From assembly GCF_014193845.1 (NCBI RefSeq), contig NZ_JACHZX010000003.1:186001-250000 (forward strand): 64,000 nucleotides of DNA, read 5' to 3'. Every line of letters begins with the position of its first letter. Position 1 is the first letter of the stretch. The position numbers and the translations under genes were made by a program. This stretch comes from Sphingomonas sp. BK345. Its GTDB lineage: Bacteria > Pseudomonadota > Alphaproteobacteria > Sphingomonadales > Sphingomonadaceae. Below the pieces are notes generated by a model. The model saw only the letters and a program-made list of their open reading frames with translations. It made no database searches and had not been told where the DNA came from. Shown one piece after another: positions 19,379-27,754 of this stretch.

Positions 19379-19452
19379 TGCCCCGTCGTCTAACGGCAAG
19401 ACTACGGACTCTGACTCCGTCAATCGTGGTTCGAATCCACGCGGGGCATCCA
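19379..19452 (+). tRNA. tRNA-Gln (anticodon CTG)
   Basis: All arms pair: acceptor TGCCCCG/CGGGGCA, anticodon stem ACGGA/TCCGT with loop CTCTGAC (anticodon CTG), and T-arm GTGG-TTCGAAT-CCAC. CCA is encoded. The first pair U1-A72 is the feature recognised by the GatCAB amidotransferase. The discriminator base is T. Confidence 0.96.
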
Positions 19453-19723
19453 GTTACCTGACGGCCGACGTGATGATGCGCTGATACCGCCTGTCAGGGC
19501 GAGCGCGCGAGCGATCGAGCGTTGCCTTAACGCAACATCAGCGCTTGAGTGCAACATCAGCAAGCCCGGCCGCGTGGCTCCCGTCGCTACTGGTCAGATG
19601 CGGCGCGGGATGCGACGGCGGTCTGATGGTGGGCCTGCGAGCGGACGGCTCATCGCCGGCGCGGAAGGACGGCGACGCTCGAGCGCAGCACAGGCCGACG
19701 CGTAACCGACCCCATCGGTCACT

Positions 19724-20449
19724 TCAGAACCGGAACGCCGTCCCCACGTACACCGCCTGGCTGTCGCGGCGCTCGTCGTCGATCCGGGTCAGCCGGTCGC
19801 GCTCGCTCTTCAGTCGCATGCCCGCGGTCAGATCGAGGTTGCGGGTGAGCGAGTAGCTGCCGCCGACGTCGAGCGAGTAGGATTGCGGCTCGGCCACGGC
19901 GCGTGCGGCACCCGGCAAGGCGCGGTCGCTGCTGGCGCTGACGCGCCCGGTCCACTTGCTCGCCGAGTAGCTGAGCGCGACGTCGGCGGCCTCGCGCCCG
20001 CCCGGCAGCGCGCCGAGATCGACCTTGGCGAGATCGCCCGAGACGGCGAAGCGCTTCCACCCCACCGCGACCCCGAGATTGTACGCGATTGGCGCGACCC
20101 CGACGGTGGCGGGCGTCGCCGAGACGAGCCTTGCCTCGTCGCGCGCGGTCGCCGACGAGCGCGCGCGGACCGCGACGGTGACGGCGCGATTGCCGCTGCG
20201 CGACTCGGATGGGGTGAAGCGAAAACCGCTGGCGTCGAGCCCGCCGCGCGCGAACAGCGCCGCGAGCTTGGGGTCGGCGGCTGACGGTGTGAACGATCCC
20301 GCGAGTCGCGGCAGCCCGGCGTCGCGGCGCGCCGACTTGGGCGCCGCGTCGGGAGCCCCCATCGCGGGCACAGCCAGCAGCGCGGCGACCAATGTGGCCC
20401 CCGAGACACATGCTGCGATGTGGCGTCCTGCGGCCACGATCTCGTCCAC
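19724..20449 (-). CDS. Probable outer-membrane beta-barrel or exported protein, unknown function
   Basis: This predicted 241-residue exported protein has an N-terminal signal peptide (about residues 10-31, SGATLVAALLAVPAMGA). The second half has alternating polar/hydrophobic strands (VGVAPIAYNLGVAVGWKRF, AADVALSYSASKWTGRVS, YSLDVGGSYSLTRNLDLTAG). It ends in AVYVGTAFRF, and a terminal Phe is the usual BAM recognition signal for outer-membrane barrels. No named family is recognised. It is divergent from the DUF3576 lipoprotein gene. Confidence 0.72.
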   Translation of the reverse strand: MDEIVAAGRHIAACVSGATLVAALLAVPAMGAPDAAPKSARRDAGLPRLAGSFTPSAADPKLAALFARGGLDASGFRFTPSESRSGNRAVTVAVRARSSATARDEARLVSATPATVGVAPIAYNLGVAVGWKRFAVSGDLAKVDLGALPGGREAADVALSYSASKWTGRVSASSDRALPGAARAVAEPQSYSLDVGGSYSLTRNLDLTAGMRLKSERDRLTRIDDERRDSQAVYVGTAFRF

Positions 20450-20644
20450 CCCTTTTATGCCCGGCGAGTCTGCACGCCGGCCTCTGGAGCGGGCGTAACA
20501 GGATTCCGTTCCTTGTCCATCGGGCCGCTGGCTCTTTTCGGAAACTCTGTTGCACTATGTCCACAATGAGGCGCGCTTGCCCGGCGACAGGGCGGCGGGT
20601 AGAGCAGGCGCGATACCCCGTTTTCGCCCTGAAGGACCTTGCCG

Positions 20645-21079
20645 ATGCTCCGCCCCTCGCGCCTCGCGGTTGGCCTGTTCGCCGCCCTTGCCCTGTCCGC
20701 CTGCGGCGGCAAGGCGGCGCGCCCCGAGGGTGACCTCGCCGCGTCCAAGGTCACCACGATCGGCGTCAACAGCTACCTGTGGCGCGCCTCGCTCGACACG
20801 CTCAGCTTCATGCCGCTGCTGCAGACCGACTCGAACGGCGGTGTCATCGTCACCGACTGGTACGTCAACCCGCAGGTGCCGACCGAGCGGATGAAGGTGA
20901 CCGTCTCGATCCTCGACCAGGATCTGCGCGCCGACGCCGTCCGCGTCGCCGCGCTGCGCGAGATCAGCCGCGGCGGCCAGTGGATCGCGGCGCCGGTCGA
21001 GGCCGCGACGACGCAGAAGCTCGAGGACATTATCCTCACCCGCGCGCGCGACCTGCGTCGCGGCGCGATCACCGGCTGA
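20645..21079 (+). CDS. DUF3576 domain lipoprotein
   Basis: This predicted 144-residue lipoprotein has a signal peptide ending in the lipobox LALSAC-G. The conserved part ([44 protein letters not shown]) matches the alphaproteobacterial DUF3576 family. ATG at 20645 is chosen because GAAGGA at 20631-20636 is spaced properly from it and too close to a TTG at 20639. It stands first in the leuS-lptE-holA operon, 14 bp before leuS. That position next to lptE hints at an envelope role, but the function is unknown. Confidence 0.88.
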   Translation: MLRPSRLAVGLFAALALSACGGKAARPEGDLAASKVTTIGVNSYLWRASLDTLSFMPLLQTDSNGGVIVTDWYVNPQVPTERMKVTVSILDQDLRADAVRVAALREISRGGQWIAAPVEAATTQKLEDIILTRARDLRRGAITG

Positions 21080-21093
21080 GGCACCGACCCACG

Positions 21094-23595
21094 ATGGCGT
21101 CACGCTTCAACGCGCTCAAGGCCGACACGCACTGGCAGCAGGTGTGGGACGAGTCGCATACCTTCTCGGCGCGCGACGACAGCCCCAAGCCGCGCAGCTA
21201 CGTGCTCGAGATGTTCCCCTATCCCTCGGGGAAGATCCACATGGGGCACGTGCGCAACTACACGATGGGCGACGTGCTCGCGCGCTTCCGGCGGATGACG
21301 GGGCATGAGGTGCTCCACCCGATGGGGTGGGACGCCTTCGGCATGCCGGCCGAGAATGCCGCGATGGAGAAGAAGGTCCATCCCGGCGAGTGGACCCGCC
21401 AGAATATCGCGGCGATGAAGGCGCAGCTCAAGCGGCTCGGCTTCGCGCTCGACTGGTCGCGCGAGCTCGCCACCTGTGACCCGAGCTATTACGGCCACGA
21501 ACAGGCGCTGTTCCTCGACTTCTACCGCGCCGGCCTGGTTTATCGCAAGGAATCGGCGGTCAACTGGGACCCGGTCGATATGACCGTGCTCGCCAACGAG
21601 CAGGTGATCGACGGGCGCGGCTGGCGCTCGGGCGCGCTGGTCGAGAAGCGCAAGCTGTCGCAATGGTTCCTGCGCATCACGCGCTTCGCCGACGAGCTGC
21701 TCGACGGCCTCGGTTCGCTCGAGCATTGGCCCGACAAGGTCCGGCTGATGCAGGAGAATTGGATCGGCAAGAGCCAGGGGCTGCAGTTCCGCTTCGCCCT
21801 GAGCGACGGCGACAGCGTCGAGGTCTTCACCACCCGGCCGGACACGATCTTCGGCGCCAGCTTCGTCGCGGTCGCGGCGGACCATCCGATCGCGCAGGCG
21901 CTCGCCGCGCGCGATCCCGCGGCCGCCGCCTTCATCGAGCGCTGCAAGCAGGGCGGCACCACCGCGGCCGAGCTCGAGACGCAGGAGAAGCTGGGCTACG
22001 ACACCGGCCTCACCGCGGCGCACCCGCTCGGCGCGGGCGAGCTGCCGGTGTACATCGCCAACTTCGTGTTGATGGACTATGGCACCGGCGCGGTCTTCGG
22101 CGTGCCCGCGCATGACCAGCGCGACTTTGAGTTCGCGAGCAAATACGGGCTACCCATCCGGCGCGTCGTCGCCGACGGCGAGCGCACCGATCCCGCCTTC
22201 GACGGCAGCGAGGCCTATACCGGCCCGGGCATGCTGGTGAACTCGCACTTCCTCGACGGCCTCGCGGTGGAGGAGGCCAAGCGCGTCGTGATCGAGCGCG
22301 CCGAGCGCGAGGGCTGGGGGCAGGGCTCCACGGTGTACCGCCTGCGCGACTGGGGCGTCAGCCGCCAGCGCTACTGGGGCACGCCGATCCCGATCATCCA
22401 CTGCGCCGCCTGCGGCGAGGTCGCGGTGCCGCGCGAGCAATTGCCGGTGGCGCTGCCCGAGGACGTCAGCTTCGACGTGCCGGGCAACCCGCTCGAGCGC
22501 CACCCGACATGGAAGCATGTCGACTGCCCGCAGTGCGGCGGCGACGCGTTGCGCGACACCGATACGCTCGACACTTTCGCGGACTCGTCCTGGTATTTCA
22601 TCCGCTTCGCCAGCCAGCCCGAGGATCGCCCGTTCGACCGCGAACAGGCCGAGCGGTGGCTGCCGGTGGGGCAATATATCGGCGGGGTCGAGCATGCGAT
22701 CCTCCACCTGCTCTACGCGCGCTTCTGGACGCGCGCGCTGCGCCACGTCGGGCTGATCGACCTGGCCGAGCCGTTCACCGGGCTGTTCACCCAGGGGATG
22801 GTGACGCACGAGACCTACAAGGCGCCGGACGGCCGCTGGCTCGCGCCCGAGGAGATCGGCGGCGGCGTCGAGCTCGCCACCGGCGGGCCCGTGACGGTCG
22901 GCCGCGTCGAGAAGATGTCCAAGTCTAAGAAGAACACGGTCGACCCGGCGCCGATCGTGGATCAATATGGCGCGGACGCGGTGCGCTGGTTCATGCTCTC
23001 CGACTCGCCGCCCGAGCGCGACCTGGAATGGAGCGAGAACGGCATCGAGGGTGCGTGGCGCTTCGTCCAGCGGCTGTGGCGGCTGTTCGACGCGCTGGGC
23101 GAGGGCGCGGCCGGCGAGGGTACGGACGCCGCGCTCGACCGCAAGCTCCACCAGACGATCGCGGGGGTCGCCGCCGACGTCGAGGCGCTGTCGTTCAACA
23201 AGGCGGTGGCCAAGCTGTACGAGCTCGTCAACGCGATCGAGAAAGCGGCGCCCTCGGCCTCGCGCGACGGCGCGGTGCGCACGCTCGTTCAGTTGGTCGC
23301 GCCGATGGTGCCGCACATCGCCGAGGAGGCCTGGGCGCTGCTCGGCGGCCAGGGGCTGGTGGCCGACGCGCCCTGGCCAGCGGTCGATCCCGTGCTGCTG
23401 GTAGAGGACGAGGTCACCGTCGCGATCCAGGTCAACGGCAAGCTGCGCGACACGCTGACGCTGCCGAAAGGGCTCGCGCGCGAGGACGTCGAGGCCGCGG
23501 CGCTCGCCAACGACAAGGTGGCGCGACTGCTCGAGGGGCGTGTGCCGCGCAAGGTGATCGTGGTGCCCGACCGGCTGGTCAACGTCGTCGCATGA
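21094..23595 (+). CDS. leuS: Leucine-tRNA ligase
   Basis: This 833-residue class I aminoacyl-tRNA synthetase charges tRNA-Leu. The HMGH signature is at residues 49-52 and EKMSKS has its catalytic Lys at about 607. The editing CP1 domain lies between ([19 protein letters not shown]). A Zn-type C-x2-C pair is present in the insertion (HCAACGE, and CPQCGG). The C-terminal domain ends [13 protein letters not shown]. The first ATG giving the conserved N-terminus is at 21094. Its stop overlaps the lptE start by 4 bp. Confidence 0.98.
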   Translation: MASRFNALKADTHWQQVWDESHTFSARDDSPKPRSYVLEMFPYPSGKIHMGHVRNYTMGDVLARFRRMTGHEVLHPMGWDAFGMPAENAAMEKKVHPGEWTRQNIAAMKAQLKRLGFALDWSRELATCDPSYYGHEQALFLDFYRAGLVYRKESAVNWDPVDMTVLANEQVIDGRGWRSGALVEKRKLSQWFLRITRFADELLDGLGSLEHWPDKVRLMQENWIGKSQGLQFRFALSDGDSVEVFTTRPDTIFGASFVAVAADHPIAQALAARDPAAAAFIERCKQGGTTAAELETQEKLGYDTGLTAAHPLGAGELPVYIANFVLMDYGTGAVFGVPAHDQRDFEFASKYGLPIRRVVADGERTDPAFDGSEAYTGPGMLVNSHFLDGLAVEEAKRVVIERAEREGWGQGSTVYRLRDWGVSRQRYWGTPIPIIHCAACGEVAVPREQLPVALPEDVSFDVPGNPLERHPTWKHVDCPQCGGDALRDTDTLDTFADSSWYFIRFASQPEDRPFDREQAERWLPVGQYIGGVEHAILHLLYARFWTRALRHVGLIDLAEPFTGLFTQGMVTHETYKAPDGRWLAPEEIGGGVELATGGPVTVGRVEKMSKSKKNTVDPAPIVDQYGADAVRWFMLSDSPPERDLEWSENGIEGAWRFVQRLWRLFDALGEGAAGEGTDAALDRKLHQTIAGVAADVEALSFNKAVAKLYELVNAIEKAAPSASRDGAVRTLVQLVAPMVPHIAEEAWALLGGQGLVADAPWPAVDPVLLVEDEVTVAIQVNGKLRDTLTLPKGLAREDVEAAALANDKVARLLEGRVPRKVIVVPDRLVNVVA

Positions 23596-24122
23596 CCCGC
23601 GCGCTGCCCGGCTTCTTCCTGCCCGGCCTGATCGTGCCGCTGTCGCTCGCGCTGGCGGGCTGTGGGCTCAAGCCGCTCTACGCCGGGGGCACGTCCGGCC
23701 CGGTCGCGGCGACGCTGGGCAGCGTCGACGTGGCGCCAATCCAGGGGAAATCGGGCTGGCTGATGGCCAACGCGCTGCGCGACCGGCTCGGGGCGATGGG
23801 GCAGGGCGGCAGCGCCGCCAGATACCGGCTCACCGTACGGCTCGACGATGATATCGTCGGCCTCGGCACGCGGACCGACGATTCGATCGCGCGCGAGCGG
23901 CGGACCTTGCGTGCGCGCTACCAGCTGATCGACGCCGCGCAGGGCACGGTGGTGGTCGACGCCACCGCGGGCTCGGATGCGGGGATCGACGTGGTCGGCT
24001 CGGAATATGCCACGATCGCCGCCGAGAACACCGCGCTGGAGCGACTGTCCGAGACGGTGGCCGACCAGATCGTGGCGCGGCTGGCGCTCTATGCGCGGCG
24101 GACGCAGCCGCCGGCACCATGA
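23592..24122 (+). CDS. lptE: LPS assembly lipoprotein LptE
   Basis: This 176-residue outer-membrane lipoprotein plugs the LptD barrel in LPS export. It has a signal sequence with lipobox LALAGC followed by GLKPLYAGG, typical for alphaproteobacterial LptE. The body is the LptE fold with [10 protein letters not shown] and a late [23 protein letters not shown] helix. The ATG overlaps the leuS TGA (ATGA). The neighbours leuS and holA are the standard setting for lptE. Confidence 0.93.
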   Translation: MTRALPGFFLPGLIVPLSLALAGCGLKPLYAGGTSGPVAATLGSVDVAPIQGKSGWLMANALRDRLGAMGQGGSAARYRLTVRLDDDIVGLGTRTDDSIARERRTLRARYQLIDAAQGTVVVDATAGSDAGIDVVGSEYATIAAENTALERLSETVADQIVARLALYARRTQPPAP

Positions 24123-25132
24123 AGGCGACCGAGGCGCGGCTCATCGCCGCGCTCGACCGGCCACCGGCGGACCTCCGCCTCTATCTACTCCACGGTCCCG
24201 ACGAGGCGACCGCCCAGGCCCATGTCGCGCGCTTGGGGCGGGCCCTGGGGCAGGGCGCTGAGCGCGTCGATCTCGATGGTGCGACGCTGCGCAGCGATCC
24301 GGCGCGTCTCAGCGACGAGGCGGCGGCGATCTCACTGTTCGGCGATCCTCGCTACATCCGCGTCACCGGCGCGGGCGAGGAGGTGCTCGAGGCGATCGCC
24401 GCGTTGCTCGATCTCGAGCGGGCGGGCAACCCGGTCGTGGTGATCGCGCCGTCGGTCAAGGCGACCGGCAAGCTGGTCAAGGCAGCGATCGACTCGGATC
24501 GCGCGCTCGCCTTCGCCTGTTATCCCCCCAACGCGCGCGACGCGGCCGCGGTCGTGGCCGAGCTGGGCCGCTCGGAGGGGCTGCGGATCGCGCCCACCGC
24601 CGTGCAGCGCATCGTCCGCGCGAGCGACGGCGATCGCGCGGTGATGGCGCGCGAGGTGGAGAAGCTCGCGCTCTACCTCGACGCCGCGCCGGATCGCCCT
24701 GCCGACGCCGACGAGGAGGCGCTCGACGCGATCGGTGCCGATATCGCCGAGGGGGAGATCGGCGACGTGGTGCTCGCCGTGACCGGCGGCGACGTACCCG
24801 CGCTGGTCGAGGGGCTGCGGCGGATGGCTGGGGCGGACAGCTCGCCGATCCCGCTGCTGCGCGCGCTCGGTCGGCGACTGCTGTCGCTCGCGGACATGCG
24901 CGCGGCGATCGACTCGGGCGAGGGGGTCGATCAGGTGATGAAGCGGCACCGCGTCTTCTGGCGCGAGGAGGCCAGCACCGCGACCGCGCTGCGGCGCTGG
25001 CGCGTGCCGGCGCTCGCGGCGGCGCTCGCGGCGGCACGGCGCACCGAGCGCGAGGTGATCGCCGCAGGGCCGGCCGGACGCGTGGTGATGGAGACCTTCC
25101 TGCTGCGGCTTGCGCAGCGGGTGGCGCGCTAG
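24119..25132 (+). CDS. holA: DNA polymerase III delta subunit
   Basis: This 337-residue clamp-loader subunit opens the beta sliding clamp. The N-terminal AAA-like domain starts LRLYLLHGPDEATAQAHV, without a functional Walker A, as is normal for delta. Motifs VVIAPSVKATGKLVK and REVEKLALYLD match the family, with a C-terminal helical collar domain (ALAAALAAARRTEREV). The start ATG overlaps the lptE stop by 4 bp. It is the last gene of the operon and converges on parB. Confidence 0.95.
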   Translation: MKATEARLIAALDRPPADLRLYLLHGPDEATAQAHVARLGRALGQGAERVDLDGATLRSDPARLSDEAAAISLFGDPRYIRVTGAGEEVLEAIAALLDLERAGNPVVVIAPSVKATGKLVKAAIDSDRALAFACYPPNARDAAAVVAELGRSEGLRIAPTAVQRIVRASDGDRAVMAREVEKLALYLDAAPDRPADADEEALDAIGADIAEGEIGDVVLAVTGGDVPALVEGLRRMAGADSSPIPLLRALGRRLLSLADMRAAIDSGEGVDQVMKRHRVFWREEASTATALRRWRVPALAAALAAARRTEREVIAAGPAGRVVMETFLLRLAQRVAR

Positions 25133-25446
25133 GGGAGGCGTGGGCCGCGGTAGCGGGGCGGGCGGGGATGGCGCACGGGCCGCTCCGCCATCCGAACCAA
25201 ACCTCGCGGCGCGCATGCGGTCGTCTAGCGCATCATCCCCACGTTCGATGCACGAGCGTGCTCCTGCCCGGCCGGGAGCCCAGCGATCCGAACGTTTTCC
25301 GGGCCCCCTGGGCTCCGGCGTCCGCTGGCGCGAGCTTCAGCCTTAAGGGATCAAACCGACGTGCTGCGGGCGCTGAGTCCGCGGCGATGGCTCCGGCGCT
25401 CAACGGAGCCTGGTGGGAGTTGAATGGCGCGAATGAGGCGCCTCGA
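25133..25446. other. 314-bp gap between convergent holA and parB
   Basis: No gene is supported. The clearest structure is an inverted repeat GGAGCCCAG (25275-25283) / CTGGGCTCC (25308-25316), which could fold and end transcription from either side, but it has no T-run. It may be a worn copy of one of the dispersed repeats seen elsewhere in the window. Confidence 0.5.
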
Positions 25447-26367
25447 TCAGATCCGTTCGCCGCTCAGCCGCTGGCACACCATGTCGAGTTGCTCCAGCGA
25501 GCTATAATCGAGCGTGATCGAGCCGCGGCCGTCCTCGTTGAACGCGATATGCACCTTGAGCCCGAGCAGGTCGGCGAGCTGGTTCTCCAGCGCGGCGATA
25601 TCGGCGCTACCCCCACTCGTCGGCGCCATCGCGCGCGCGCCGCCGGGGGTCGTGCGGGGCGCCGCGCTGCCACCGCGCTTGTCGGAACTGGCGAGCTTCT
25701 CGGTCTGGCGGACCGAGAGACCCTGTGTCACGACCTGATCGGCCAGTGCGATAGGGTCCTCTGCGCTGACCATCGCACGCGCATGCCCCATCGTCAGGGT
25801 GCCGCTCACGACGCGCGACTGGACCTCATCGGGCAGGTCGAGCAGGCGAAGCAGATTGGCGACGTGGCTGCGCGACTTGTGCACCGCGCGGGCGAGCGCG
25901 TCCTGCGTGTGGCCGAACTCGTCGATCAGCCGCTGATAGGCGCGCGCCTCCTCGATCGCGTTGAGATCCTGCCGCTGGATATTCTCCAGCAGTGCGATCT
26001 GCAGCGTCTCGCTGTCGCTATATTCGCGGACGACGACCGGCACCTCATGCAGGCGGGCGCGCTGCGCCGCGCGCCAGCGGCGCTCGCCCGCGACGATCTG
26101 ATAGTCGTGACCGTGCGGGCGCACGATGATCGGCTGGATCACGCCGCGTTCTGCGATTGAGGCGGCGAGCTCATCGAGCGCGGCCTCGTCGAAGTGGCGT
26201 CGCGGCTGCTCCGGGTGCGGCGCGATCGCCGAGACCGGAATCATCCGCACCGCGCCACGCGCCGGCGCCTCGCCGGCGTCACGCTCGTCCTGCGCCACGT
26301 CACCCAGCAGGGCGTTCAGCCCGCGCCCGAGACCGCTGCGCGCGCGTCGCGCTCCTGCATCACTCAT
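25447..26367 (-). CDS. parB: Chromosome partitioning protein ParB
   Basis: This 306-residue parS-binding CTPase clamp loads on centromere-like sites near the origin. The N-terminal Srx/ParB domain has the CTP-binding stretch GERRWRAAQRA, then the helix-turn-helix region (GHTQDALARAVHKSRSHVANLLRL), and the C-terminal dimerisation domain (LADLLGLKVHIAFNEDGRGSITL). The ATG overlaps the parA stop by 4 bp. Two matching parS sites lie 0.8 and 3.1 kb upstream in rsmG and at the mnmG start. Confidence 0.97.
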   Translation of the reverse strand: MSDAGARRARSGLGRGLNALLGDVAQDERDAGEAPARGAVRMIPVSAIAPHPEQPRRHFDEAALDELAASIAERGVIQPIIVRPHGHDYQIVAGERRWRAAQRARLHEVPVVVREYSDSETLQIALLENIQRQDLNAIEEARAYQRLIDEFGHTQDALARAVHKSRSHVANLLRLLDLPDEVQSRVVSGTLTMGHARAMVSAEDPIALADQVVTQGLSVRQTEKLASSDKRGGSAAPRTTPGGARAMAPTSGGSADIAALENQLADLLGLKVHIAFNEDGRGSITLDYSSLEQLDMVCQRLSGERI

Positions 26368-27146
26368 GCTGCTACATTCTCCTCTCGCGGCAGACGCTGG
26401 ATCAGCTCACGCGCCAGTGCGATATAAGCTTCCGAGCCGCTACAGCGATGATCATAGATCAGCGCCGGCAGGCCATGGCTCGGCGCCTCCGACAAGCGGA
26501 CGTTGCGGGGTATAACGGTGTCGAACACAACCTTGCCGAGCACTGCCCGCACGTCCGCCGAGACCTGCTCGGTAAGCCGGTTGCGACGATCGTACATCGT
26601 GAGCGCCACGCCCAGGATCGAGAGCGAGGGATTGAAGCGCGATCGGATCCGCTCGACCGTGTTGAGCAGCTGGCTGAGCCCCTCGAGCGCGAAGAACTCG
26701 CACTGGAGCGGAACAAGGAGCGCGTCGGCCGCTACCATCGCGTTGATCGTGAGTAGGCCGAGCGAGGGTGGGCAGTCGATCAGCACGACATCCCAGCTCC
26801 GGTCGGCGCAATCGATCGCGCGGCGGAGGCGGTGCGTGCGATCACTCGACTCGACGAGCTCGATCTCGGCACCCGACAGGTCGACGGTCGCGGGAATGAC
26901 GTCGAGCTGAGGGATACCACTCGGTACTGCTGCCTCGGCCAGCCCGGCGTCGTCGAGCAGTACGTCATAGGTCGAGCGCTCGCGCTGCGCCTGCGCGATG
27001 CCAAGCCCAGTGGAAGCATTTCCCTGAGGGTCGAGATCAATCAGCAAGACCCGATGGCCAGAGGCGGCCAAGGCCGTCGCGACGTTGATCGCGCTGGTAG
27101 TTTTCCCGACGCCGCCCTTCTGATTGGCAATGGCGATGCAGAACAT
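26364..27146 (-). CDS. parA: Chromosome partitioning ATPase ParA
   Basis: This 260-residue MinD/ParA-type ATPase moves ParB-parS complexes apart. The deviant Walker A QKGGVGKTTSAIN is at residues 9-21, Walker A' and switch motifs are LLIDLDPQGNAST and VLIDCPPSLG. Operon order is rsmG-parA-parB with 1-4 bp overlaps. The length is normal. It is assigned to the chromosomal rather than a plasmid system because it sits in the conserved mnmE-mnmG-rsmG cluster. Confidence 0.97.
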   Translation of the reverse strand: MFCIAIANQKGGVGKTTSAINVATALAASGHRVLLIDLDPQGNASTGLGIAQAQRERSTYDVLLDDAGLAEAAVPSGIPQLDVIPATVDLSGAEIELVESSDRTHRLRRAIDCADRSWDVVLIDCPPSLGLLTINAMVAADALLVPLQCEFFALEGLSQLLNTVERIRSRFNPSLSILGVALTMYDRRNRLTEQVSADVRAVLGKVVFDTVIPRNVRLSEAPSHGLPALIYDHRCSGSEAYIALARELIQRLPREENVAA

Positions 27147-27754
27147 CAGACAGATACTCCGTCAGCGATGACGATGAGTGATTCAGCGTCAGTGAGACTG
27201 TGTTCCACGTGGAACACACCCTGCCATCGAGAGCGAGCGAGATCAATCTCGGCGGCACCGCTGCGGCCACGCGGTAGAACGAGCCGCGTGCTCGCGTCGC
27301 GGAGGTGGCGGGTCATGCCGAGGAGATCCTCGAGAGAGGCGACTGCGCGCGCTGAGATCACCGCGAACAGGTGAGGGGGGAGGGTCTCGGCTCTACCCCT
27401 CACAACGTTCACGTTGGTGAGTCCAAGCTCGCTGACGGCGGCGGTGAGAAACTCGACGCGCCTGGCGCGCGGTTCGACCAGGGTGACCGATCGCTCACTC
27501 AGCAGCGCGATGACCATACCGGGGAAGCCGGCTCCGGTGCCGACGTCCAGCCAGTCGCCCGTGCGTCCGGCAAGGAGAAGAAGCTGGGCGGAATCGAGCA
27601 GATGGCGTGACCACGTCGTCGCCACGGACGAGGGGGCGATCAGATTCTGTCTCGCGTTTTCCTCGATCACCAGCGCCCCGAAGCGATCAAGCCGTCGCGC
27701 CGCGGCCTCGTCAAAGCGGGTGACGACCCAAGCCCGCGCTTCTTCCTCGGTCAT
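27146..27754 (-). CDS. rsmG: 16S rRNA (guanine-527-N7)-methyltransferase RsmG
   Basis: This 202-residue enzyme methylates G527 in the 530 loop of 16S rRNA, a modification linked to streptomycin sensitivity. The SAM motif WLDVGTGAGFPGMVIAL is clear, followed by TLVEPRARRVEFL and VISARAVASL. The ATG at 27754 overlaps the mnmG stop codon (ATGA). A perfect parS palindrome is embedded in the coding sequence at 27201-27216, encoding VFHVEH, so this stretch is under two constraints. Confidence 0.95.
   Translation of the reverse strand: MTEEEARAWVVTRFDEAAARRLDRFGALVIEENARQNLIAPSSVATTWSRHLLDSAQLLLLAGRTGDWLDVGTGAGFPGMVIALLSERSVTLVEPRARRVEFLTAAVSELGLTNVNVVRGRAETLPPHLFAVISARAVASLEDLLGMTRHLRDASTRLVLPRGRSGAAEIDLARSRWQGVFHVEHSLTDAESLIVIADGVSV
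27201..27216. promoter_or_regulatory. parS centromere site inside rsmG
   Basis: TGTTCCACGTGGAACA is a perfect 16-bp palindrome matching the ParB-binding consensus TGTTYCACGTGRAACA at every position. It lies inside rsmG, about 55 bases before its stop codon and just upstream of parA. Confidence 0.95.
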
